From the NCBI GenBank assembly GCA_947475125.1, contig CANJMX010000103.1, forward strand, positions 1-5,557: DNA of 5,557 nt. The letters are read 5' to 3'. A program made the translations under genes and the position numbers. The notes beneath the pieces were generated by a model. It saw nothing but the letters and a program-made list of their open reading frames with translations, did not search any database and had not been told where the DNA came from. Below, piece by piece: positions 1 through 4,357 of the stretch; the stretch's first letter is position 1, and each line of letters opens with the position of its first letter. Source of the stretch: Actinomycetota bacterium. Lineage in GTDB: Bacteria; Actinomycetota; Thermoleophilia; Miltoncostaeales; Miltoncostaeaceae.

Positions 1-2
1 CG

Positions 3-71
3 CGCTACGCCGAGGCCGGCCCTCGATACGGCATGGAGTTCTTCCCCGACTACGACACGGGGCGCTCCTGA
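3..71 (+). CDS. C-terminal end of an unidentified protein (partial)
   Basis: The window opens inside a reading frame that encodes 22 residues ending in MEFFPDYDTGRS and stops at TGA 69-71. The other two plus frames of this stretch read as Arg/Pro/Thr-rich strings, and this frame has the mostly G/C third positions expected of coding DNA here, so it is probably the real tail of an upstream gene. The tail is too short to identify a family. It ends 113 bases before the next start codon, so co-transcription with the following gene cannot be judged. Confidence 0.5.
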   Translation, partial: RYAEAGPRYGMEFFPDYDTGRS

Positions 72-138
72 GGCGCGGCTGCTGAGCCAGCGGCTGGTGC
101 CGGTGTGAAACGCGGTGACGAGTTCCGGCTGGACGAGG

Positions 139-157
139 GCCACGGGCTAGCCGTGGC
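139..157 (+). other. Perfect 7-bp hairpin upstream of the small membrane protein gene
   Basis: GCCACGG (139-145) and CCGTGGC (151-157) are perfect inverted repeats around the 5-base loop GCTAG. The hairpin ends 15 bases before the ribosome binding site of the gene at 185. No T-run follows, so it is not a classic terminator. It may be a T-less terminator for the upstream gene, a leader structure, or an operator for a dimeric regulator; the sequence does not decide between these. Confidence 0.4.
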
Positions 158-184
158 GGCCAATCCGACTTCGAGGGACGATCA

Positions 185-478
185 ATGATGCAGCGGCTCA
201 CCGACGGCTACCGGCGCCTCCGTGGCCTGTCGTGGCCCGCGGGCTATCCCATCGCTCAGTTCCCCAACCCTCCGCTCATCATCGGGCTGGCGGCGCTGGG
301 GGCGAGATACGTGGCCACAGGGGCCGTGGCAGATGTACTGGCCGCCCTCGGGTACGTCTTTATCGCCATCTGGGCGTACCTCGAACTTACGGCCGGGGTC
401 AACATGTTCCGCCGTGCCCTCGGGCTGGCCGGGCTCGCCTACATCGTCGTGATCATCGCGCAGCGCTTCGGCGCGTAG
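185..478 (+). CDS. Small integral membrane protein, three predicted helices
   Basis: This encodes a 97-residue protein of unrecognised family. Residues 1-28 are basic and aromatic. Three hydrophobic stretches follow at about 30-48, 51-70 and 79-94, consistent with three transmembrane helices. The loop between helices 2 and 3 carries RR at 76-77, and the tail is short (QRFGA). The start is ATG 185, preceded by GAGGGA at 173-178 with 6 bases of spacing; ATG 188 is an in-frame alternative. The stop codon lies 9 bases before the amine oxidase start and overlaps that gene's ribosome binding site, so the two are almost certainly co-transcribed and translationally coupled. A functional link to the oxidase, such as a membrane anchor or redox partner, is only inferred from this coupling. 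No charged catalytic motif or heme-ligand pair stands out. Confidence 0.8.
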   Translation: MMQRLTDGYRRLRGLSWPAGYPIAQFPNPPLIIGLAALGARYVATGAVADVLAALGYVFIAIWAYLELTAGVNMFRRALGLAGLAYIVVIIAQRFGA

Positions 479-487
479 GGAGGCAGC

Positions 488-1561
488 GTGTACCACGACA
501 TCGCCATCATCGGGGCCGGGCTCAGCGGGTTGTACGCGGCCCGGCTGCTGCAGCAGGCGGGCGCCGACTACGTGGTGCTGGAGGCGGCGCCCCGCACTGG
601 CGGGCGAATCCTGTCGCTGGGCGCAGATGGCGCACGCGGACCCTGCGACATGGGACCGTCGTGGTTCTGGCCCGCCTACCAGCCTCGAATGCCTTCCCTG
701 GTGCGCGAGTTGGGGCTGCGCACCTTTCCGCAGGCGAACACGGGTGCACTGGTGTGGGAGGAGTCGGCGACCGAGTGCATTCGCTACGAGGGTGGCGCAC
801 CCGATGACGGATCGATGCGTATTCATGGAGGCACCGCCACGCTGATCGACTCGCTCGCGGCGGAGATCCCCGCTGGGCGGGTGCTGCTGGGGCATCGGGT
901 CACTGCGCTGCGGCAAACGCCACAGGGTATTTCCGTTGACGTGAGTACGGAGACCGGCCCGGGTATCACCTGCGAAGCGCGAATCGTTATCTGCACGCTG
1001 CCGCCGCGACTGCTGACCCAGACCGTGACGTTCTATCCACCGCTTCCCGAGGCCGTGCGCAGTAGCTGGGCCGCCGTGCCCACCTGGATGGCTGGCAATG
1101 CGAAGTTCGTGGCCATCTACGAGCACGCGTTCTGGCGCGATGCCGGCCTCTCGGGCGAGGGGCGAAGCCGCATTGGGCCGCTGGTGGAGATCCACGATGC
1201 GTCTGATGAGCACGGACTGGCTGCACTGACAGCGTTCGTCGGCACGCCCCCGCAGGCGCGCATGGGTGCTGACGACCACCTGCGTGAGGCCGCCATCGCC
1301 CAACTGGTGCGCCTATTCGGGCAGCCAGCAGAGCACCCGGTTGCCTGTCTCATCAGGGACTGGGCCGCTGACCCGCTGGTGGCCACTGCTGACGACATGC
1401 AGCCGCTGTACGCCCATCCGGAGTACGGGCGGCATGCATCCCCGCCGGGCGAGTGGGCCGGGCGCCTCATTCTCGGTGGCAGTGAGAGCGCCCCCACCTA
1501 CGGTGGCTACATGGAGGGGGCCCTCGAGGCAGCCGAGACGGCGGTCGCCGCGGCGACATGA
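488..1561 (+). CDS. Flavin-dependent amine oxidase family protein (FAD)
   Basis: This 357-residue protein belongs to the flavin-containing monoamine oxidase superfamily (amino_oxidase domain), which uses FAD to oxidise amines or desaturate related substrates. The N-terminus carries the dinucleotide-binding motif G9-x-G11-x-x-G14, the ribose-binding acidic residue E32 and the G38-G39-R40 motif. K206, in a context ending YEHAFWR, matches the lysine that contacts flavin N5 through water in monoamine oxidases. The C-terminal G-Y341-M-E-G motif (341-344) is the conserved flavin-contacting segment. It is shorter than classical monoamine oxidases (about 450-520 residues), so the substrate domain is reduced. 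No signal peptide or C-terminal membrane helix is visible, so it is probably cytoplasmic. The start is GTG 488, with AGGGAGG at 477-483 overlapping the upstream stop. The substrate cannot be named. FAD-binding oxidoreductase is a secure call; amine oxidation itself is family inference. Confidence 0.9.
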   Translation: MYHDIAIIGAGLSGLYAARLLQQAGADYVVLEAAPRTGGRILSLGADGARGPCDMGPSWFWPAYQPRMPSLVRELGLRTFPQANTGALVWEESATECIRYEGGAPDDGSMRIHGGTATLIDSLAAEIPAGRVLLGHRVTALRQTPQGISVDVSTETGPGITCEARIVICTLPPRLLTQTVTFYPPLPEAVRSSWAAVPTWMAGNAKFVAIYEHAFWRDAGLSGEGRSRIGPLVEIHDASDEHGLAALTAFVGTPPQARMGADDHLREAAIAQLVRLFGQPAEHPVACLIRDWAADPLVATADDMQPLYAHPEYGRHASPPGEWAGRLILGGSESAPTYGGYMEGALEAAETAVAAAT

Positions 1562-1568
1562 CGACGCC

Positions 1569-1586
1569 GTGGCGCTATTGCGCCAC
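1569..1586 (+). terminator. Hairpin after the amine oxidase gene, without a T-run
   Basis: GTGGCGC (1569-1575) and GCGCCAC (1580-1586) form a perfect 7-bp stem with loop TATT, beginning 8 bases after the oxidase stop codon. Its position suits transcription termination of the plus-strand unit. No U-tract follows, which is tolerated in many high-GC bacteria but lowers confidence. The stem is symmetric and could equally act against minus-strand read-through. Confidence 0.45.
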
Positions 1587-1652
1587 CTGCACGTACGCCA
1601 ACTGCATTTGCGCCGCGCCTTCGACCAGGTGCCACTGGCCGTAGAAAACAGG

Positions 1653-1676
1653 AAAGGCCCGCCGAAGCGGGCCTTT
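1653..1676 (-). terminator. Rho-independent terminator of the tRNA unit
   Basis: A perfect 10-bp inverted repeat (AAAGGCCCGC at 1653-1662 and GCGGGCCTTT at 1667-1676) encloses four bases. Read on the minus strand the loop is the very stable C(UUCG)G tetraloop, and the stem ends in TTT followed by CC and then GTTTTC, giving a broken T-tract. It starts 7 bases beyond the 3' end of tRNA-Asp. The minus-strand orientation therefore fits best, although the symmetric stem could also stop plus-strand transcripts arriving from the oxidase gene. Confidence 0.85.
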
Positions 1677-1683
1677 CGTGAAG

Positions 1684-1758
1684 CGGGAGTGACGGGACTC
1701 GAACCCGCGGCCTCAGGATTGACAGTCCTGCGCTCTAACCAAGCTGAGCTACACCCCC
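1684..1758 (-). tRNA. tRNA-Asp (anticodon GTC)
   Basis: This is a 75-base cloverleaf. The acceptor arm GGGGGTG pairs with CACTCCC, with one G-T wobble at the fourth pair. The D arm reads GCTCAGCTTGGTTAGAGC. The anticodon stem CAGGA/TCCTG encloses loop CTGTCAA, giving anticodon GTC for aspartate. The T arm contains GGTTCGAGTCC. The discriminator base is G, as expected for tRNA-Asp. CCA is not encoded (CTT follows), so the end is added by nucleotidyltransferase. It lies 18 bases downstream of tRNA-Val in the same orientation. Confidence 0.97.
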
Positions 1759-1776
1759 AGGCACAGCAGCGAGCGA

Positions 1777-1849
1777 TGGGCGGTGACGGATTTGAACCGC
1801 CGACCCCCTGCGTGTAAAGCAGGTGCTCTACCAGCTGAGCTAACCGCCC
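1777..1849 (-). tRNA. tRNA-Val (anticodon TAC)
   Basis: This is a 73-base cloverleaf with acceptor GGGCGGT pairing perfectly with ACCGCCC and discriminator A. The D arm reads GCTCAGCTGGTAGAGC. The anticodon stem CCTGC/GCAGG encloses TTTACAC, giving anticodon TAC, which reads GUA/GUG valine codons. The T arm contains GGTTCAAATCC. CCA is not encoded (TCG follows). It is the first tRNA of the pair, and its 5' end lies only 24 bases after the stop codon of the dehydrogenase gene, leaving little room for a separate promoter. Confidence 0.97.
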
Positions 1850-1863
1850 CAACGGGCGCGGGG

Positions 1864-1869
1864 ACCTTA
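1864..1869 (-). promoter_or_regulatory. Weak candidate -10 box for the tRNA pair
   Basis: TAAGGT on the minus strand fits TANNNT and ends 14 bases before the 5' end of tRNA-Val. No convincing -35 element is seen at 16-18 bases upstream; that stretch lies inside the dehydrogenase C-terminal codons and reads CCCCGA. The tRNAs may instead be read from the upstream dehydrogenase transcript. This is a positional guess. Confidence 0.25.
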
Positions 1870-1873
1870 GCAG

Positions 1874-2548
1874 TCACGTGATCCAGTCGGGGGGCGCACT
1901 GGACTCCGCGATAACAGCCACAAGTTCGTCGGCGACCTCCCGGGGGTTGCGCCCCTGCGCCAGACCGGGTGCTTCACCGGCGAGGGGTCGGGTGGCGAGG
2001 CCGGTTTCCATGTGAGGGGGGCGGGCATCGATGACCCGCACCTTCGCCCGCCGCATCTCGCGGCGGAAGGCCACGTCGAATGCGGTGAGACCGGCCTTGG
2101 CCGCCGAGTATGCGGCGAGGCCTGCCATGGGCTGGTCGGCAACGACGGCCGAGATGTTGGCGATGACGCCGCCCGCCCCCACGTGCCGGCTGGCGGCCTG
2201 CGCCACGAGGATCGGTGCGATGAGGTCGATGTCGACCAGGCTCCGCAGCACGTCCTCGTCGAGGTCGGCGACGGGGCCGAAGGCCACGGCGCCCGCGGAC
2301 ATGACCACGATGTCGAGCCCGCCGAGTGCCTCTGCGGCGCGGTCGACGACATCGCGCGGGGTGCCTGGGGCGGCGAGATCGCCGGCGATCGCGGTGGCAC
2401 CGGTCTCCGCGGCGATGGCATCAAGGCGATCGACGTCTCGCCCGTGCACCGCCAGCGTTGCCCCTGTCGCGGCCAAAGACCTGGCCAGTTCCGCCCCGAA
2501 ACCACCTGTGGCCCCCACGACGAGCGCACGCATCCCTGTCATTTCCAT
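1874..2548 (-). CDS. Short-chain dehydrogenase/reductase (SDR), probably NADP-linked
   Basis: This 224-residue protein is a classical-type SDR with a Rossmann fold. The cofactor motif is G12-x-x-x-G16-x-G18. R37 in HGRD after the second strand favours NADP(H) over NAD(H), and D57 follows in GDL. The usual NNAG is SAG here (84-86). The catalytic residues are all present: S133, Y147 and K151 (YSAAK). The later PPHMETG segment (177-183) replaces the common PGxxxT. At 224 residues it is shorter than the usual 245-260, mainly at the C-terminal substrate-binding region. The start is ATG 2548, with AGGG 7 bases upstream; in-frame ATGs at codons 3 and 6 are less well placed. It follows the aquaporin gene by 64 bases in the same orientation and is followed closely by two tRNAs. 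The substrate is unknown. Confidence 0.92.
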   Translation of the reverse strand: MEMTGMRALVVGATGGFGAELARSLAATGATLAVHGRDVDRLDAIAAETGATAIAGDLAAPGTPRDVVDRAAEALGGLDIVVMSAGAVAFGPVADLDEDVLRSLVDIDLIAPILVAQAASRHVGAGGVIANISAVVADQPMAGLAAYSAAKAGLTAFDVAFRREMRRAKVRVIDARPPHMETGLATRPLAGEAPGLAQGRNPREVADELVAVIAESSAPPDWIT

Positions 2549-2612
2549 GTCGCAACCCTAGGCCGTGGCGCAGGCCCGGCCCGCCCGAACGGTGACGGGT
2601 CCGGCACGGTGG

Positions 2613-3332
2613 TTAAGGAAGTTCTTCGCCGGCCTCGGCATCTGGCTGGGCGCTAGATGGGTGCGGGCGCCCGCGCAGGTAGGCGTAGATGGTCACGCCG
2701 AGGCCTGCTCCAACGATGGGACCGATCAGGTAGATCCACAGCGCAGTGAAGTCGCCGGTTGCCACGGCCGGGCCAATGGAACGCGCGGGGTTCATCGAGG
2801 CCCCGGTGATCGGCCCCATCACCAGGCCCATTGCCACCACGGTGATGCCAATCGCCACGGCGGCAAGGGCGCCCTGCGCGCGGGTGTCGGTGGCCACAGC
2901 CATGACCACCAGCATGAGGATTGCCGTGATGGCGATCTCGATGACCACCGCAGTGGCGTTGCCCACGGTGTGCGGCTGGGTAAGAGACAGACCACTCTCG
3001 TCGCCGAACAGGCCCGAGATGGCGAGCGCGCCGCACATGGCACCACCAATCTGCGCCACCCAGTACGGGATCACCTCGCTCCATGGGAAGTGTCGTCCCC
3101 CGGCAAACGCGAGTGTGACTGCCGGGTTGATGTGGGCTCCGGACAGGTGCCCAATGGCGAAGATGACCACGGCCACCATCAGGCCCCAGATCACCGCGAT
3201 TCCGATGTGCCCCCCAAGCAGTTCGTGCATGCGGAAGTTGACGGCTACCGCGCCGCACCCGCCGGCCACGAGCACGAACGTGCCGAGGAACTCGGCCACC
3301 AGACGACGGGGGAGATCGGGTGCAGTGTGCAT
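2613..3332 (-). CDS. Aquaporin / glycerol-facilitator family channel (MIP) with a wide-pore filter
   Basis: This 239-residue channel of the major intrinsic protein family has six membrane helices and both NPA half-helix motifs, N69-P-A (HINPAVT) and N181-P-A-R184 (SMNPARS). Counting from the NPA asparagines as in E. coli AqpZ (F43/H174/T183/R189) and GlpF (W48/G191/F200/R206), the pore filter is W49, G169, A178, R184. The histidine of strict water channels is absent and the pore should be wide, closer to GlpF and plant NIP channels. Small neutral solutes such as glycerol or metalloid acids are therefore plausible substrates, but this is inference. NPARS rather than GlpF's NPARD separates it from classical glycerol facilitators. 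The tail after residue 220 is hydrophilic and acidic. I chose ATG 3332 because the conserved family N-terminus (AEFLGTF) starts just after it and a -10 box lies 6 bases upstream; a longer frame to 3485 would overlap the divergent gene. Confidence 0.93.
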   Translation of the reverse strand: MHTAPDLPRRLVAEFLGTFVLVAGGCGAVAVNFRMHELLGGHIGIAVIWGLMVAVVIFAIGHLSGAHINPAVTLAFAGGRHFPWSEVIPYWVAQIGGAMCGALAISGLFGDESGLSLTQPHTVGNATAVVIEIAITAILMLVVMAVATDTRAQGALAAVAIGITVVAMGLVMGPITGASMNPARSIGPAVATGDFTALWIYLIGPIVGAGLGVTIYAYLRGRPHPSSAQPDAEAGEELP

Positions 3333-3338
3333 GGGGGC

Positions 3339-3344
3339 AGCGTA
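3339..3344 (-). promoter_or_regulatory. -10 box for leaderless transcription of the aquaporin gene
   Basis: On the minus strand TACGCT matches TANNNT and is separated from ATG 3332 by only six bases (GCCCCC). There is no purine-rich ribosome binding site there. This spacing puts the expected transcription start at or next to the A of the start codon, the standard leaderless arrangement in actinobacteria. No clear -35 is visible. Confidence 0.5.
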
Positions 3345-3357
3345 CCGACGGCGTACC
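3340..3357. repeat. GCGTACC direct repeat in the divergent promoter, possible operator
   Basis: The heptamer GCGTACC occurs at 3340-3346 and 3351-3357, separated by GACG. The period is 11 bases, about one helical turn. Each copy overlaps one of the two opposed -10 boxes. A regulator bound to both would lie on one DNA face and could shut both genes together. Binding is inferred only from position and spacing. Confidence 0.4.
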
Positions 3358-3359
3358 CT
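3354..3359 (+). promoter_or_regulatory. -10 box for leaderless transcription of the SRPBCC gene
   Basis: TACCCT matches TANNNT and is followed by seven bases (TCCGGCG) and then ATG 3367. The stretch before the start has no AGGAGG-like ribosome binding site. The expected transcription start is the A of the start codon. The -35 region would fall at about 3331-3336, inside the aquaporin start, and shows no consensus. Confidence 0.5.
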
Positions 3360-3366
3360 TCCGGCG

Positions 3367-3852
3367 ATGACAGATACAGAACGCACCACCATCACCCTCG
3401 TGGGTGACCGCGACGCGCGGCTCGAGCGCCTGTTTCGCTGCACGCCGGAGGTGTTGTGGGACGTGATGACCGATCCGGCCCGCATCCCAAAGTGGTGGGG
3501 CCCGGCGCATCATCATCCCCGTGTGGTGGAGATGGACGTGCGCGTGGGTGGCCGCTGGCGGTTCGAACTGCTGGATCACGACAACGTGTTCGGTTTCGGC
3601 GGCGAGTATCTGCACGTGGAGCGACCGTTGCGGCTGCGTCAGACCTCCGTGTTCGACCCATTTCCCGACTCGGGGGTCGTTGAGGACGCCACGCTCACCG
3701 CACAACCCGACGGCACCACGCTTCTGGCCATTGCCCTCACGCACCCCACCCCGGAGGGCCTCACCAACCAGATCTCTGCTGGCATGGTCGAGGGCATGCA
3801 GGAGACCCACCGCCGTCTGGCCGCGCTGGTTGCGGCCGCGAACGCCGAGTAA
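3367..3852 (+). CDS. SRPBCC superfamily protein, AHSA1-like
   Basis: This 161-residue protein has the START/Bet v 1-like helix-grip fold of the AHSA1 (activator of Hsp90 ATPase homologue) group, a hydrophobic-pocket family of varied function. Diagnostic features are the early strand leading to TPEVLWDVMTDPARIPKWWGP (27-46), the central MDVRVGGRWRF block (56-66), and the long C-terminal amphipathic helix from about 135 to 158. Bacterial members often bind small hydrophobic ligands or sit beside regulators; none is evident here. The start is ATG 3367, 34 bases from the divergent aquaporin start. It appears leaderless, because no ribosome binding site precedes it. The next gene begins 11 bases after its stop and uses a ribosome binding site overlapping that stop, so the pair is an operon. 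The ligand is unknown. Confidence 0.9.
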   Translation: MTDTERTTITLVGDRDARLERLFRCTPEVLWDVMTDPARIPKWWGPAHHHPRVVEMDVRVGGRWRFELLDHDNVFGFGGEYLHVERPLRLRQTSVFDPFPDSGVVEDATLTAQPDGTTLLAIALTHPTPEGLTNQISAGMVEGMQETHRRLAALVAAANAE

Positions 3853-3863
3853 GGGAGCAGGGG

Positions 3864-4139
3864 ATGGCTGTGTACATGGTTGTTGCGACGTTCAGGCCGG
3901 GCACCGACATGGACGAGGTATTCGCCGTCGCCGACGCGGAGCGGGCTCAGGTGAAGGTGCTTACCGCTGAGGGGCGGATGGGGCAGATCCATCTGGCCAT
4001 CCCGCAGGGCAAGGTGTTCATCGAAGTGTTTGCCGACGACGACGCGGCTGCCGAGGCCACGATCATGACCTTGCCCATCTCCAAGTGGTGGGACCTGGAG
4101 ATCTACCCCACCATGGTGCCGCCGAGAGCCGGCGACTGA
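3864..4139 (+). CDS. Small dimeric alpha/beta-barrel protein, muconolactone-isomerase-like
   Basis: This encodes 91 residues. It opens with a beta strand (YMVVATFRP), has a helix rich in Asp/Glu/Ala (about 15-36), two strands (MGQIHLAI and KVFIEVFA), a helix of acidic/Ala residues and the closing strand LPISKWWDLEIYPTM (69-83). That last segment resembles the LPLFPYMDIEV region of muconolactone delta-isomerases, and the 91-residue length suits that family (about 92-96). The call is a ferredoxin-like, dimeric or higher-order barrel; true muconolactone isomerase activity is unlikely to be safe to claim, because no catechol-pathway genes are nearby. The start is ATG 3864 with AAGGGAG at 3851-3857, overlapping the preceding stop, 6 bases away. 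It is co-transcribed with the SRPBCC gene, which may share a hydrophobic substrate. Confidence 0.8.
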   Translation: MAVYMVVATFRPGTDMDEVFAVADAERAQVKVLTAEGRMGQIHLAIPQGKVFIEVFADDDAAAEATIMTLPISKWWDLEIYPTMVPPRAGD

Positions 4140-4140
4140 A

Positions 4141-4221
4141 GTACCCCCAACGGGTCGAGATTGGAACCGCATCGAGGCGTGGCTCGCCAGCGTCGATGCG
4201 TTGCGGAAGAAGTTCGGCTGA
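4141..4221 (+). pseudogene. Possible C-terminal fragment of a lost gene
   Basis: In the frame ending at TGA 4219-4221 the translation reads DWNRIEAWLASVDALRKKFG. From codon 4162 onward nearly all third positions are G or C, as in the real genes here, and the peptide forms a believable amphipathic helix. The frame has no usable start: going upstream it runs into the end of the 91-residue gene and a stop near 4066. It may be a decayed remnant or chance. The family is not recognised. Confidence 0.25.
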
Positions 4222-4253
4222 TCATCCAGTGCGAACGCAGTCAGCAGGGGGGG

Positions 4254-4259
4254 TATCCT
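4254..4259 (+). promoter_or_regulatory. Candidate -10 box for the fasciclin lipoprotein gene
   Basis: TATCCT is the best TANNNT match in the 218-base spacer between the muconolactone-isomerase-like gene and the lipoprotein. It would give a leader of about 90 bases containing the hairpin at 4311-4337. No good -35 is seen 16-18 bases upstream. TTGACG at 4280-4285 looks like a -35, but no -10 follows at proper spacing. Apart from these elements and the possible gene fragment, I see nothing in the spacer. Confidence 0.3.
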
Positions 4260-4310
4260 CGCTCTCCGCCCCCGGACGCTTGACGCCGATTCCGACGAAT
4301 CACGCGTTCC

Positions 4311-4337
4311 GCCGTGGTCACTTTCGTGCGCCACGGC
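4311..4337 (+). promoter_or_regulatory. Stem-loop in the leader of the fasciclin gene
   Basis: GCCGTGG (4311-4317) and CCACGGC (4331-4337) are perfect inverted repeats. Inside the loop, CAC (4319-4321) can pair with GTG (4326-4328) around TTTC, extending the structure to 10 pairs with a small internal loop. It ends 9 bases before the ribosome binding site at 4347-4351. That position suits mRNA stabilisation, control of ribosome access, or an operator if read as DNA. Confidence 0.45.
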
Positions 4338-4357
4338 TGTCTTCTGAAGGGAAGTTC

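Noticed and set aside
1684..1849. tRNA pair as an integration (att) site of a mobile element
   Set aside because: No integrase, no repeated tRNA 3' end and no phage-like gene is seen in the window.
1313..1852. Long minus-strand open frame across both tRNAs
   Set aside because: Its translation contains the familiar spurious peptide produced by reading through tRNA genes (GGSNPSPP, AGSSPVTP). The DNA is explained by the two tRNAs and the oxidase gene.
2613..3485. Aquaporin starting at 3485 with about 51 extra residues
   Set aside because: The extra residues are Arg/Ser-rich and unlike a channel N-terminus, and they overlap the divergent SRPBCC gene. ATG 3332 sits just before the conserved AEFLGTF segment.
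2746..3852. SRPBCC protein extended upstream to 2746
   Set aside because: The upstream part is antisense to the aquaporin and reads as low-complexity Ala/Thr/Pro/Met. The family fold begins after ATG 3367.
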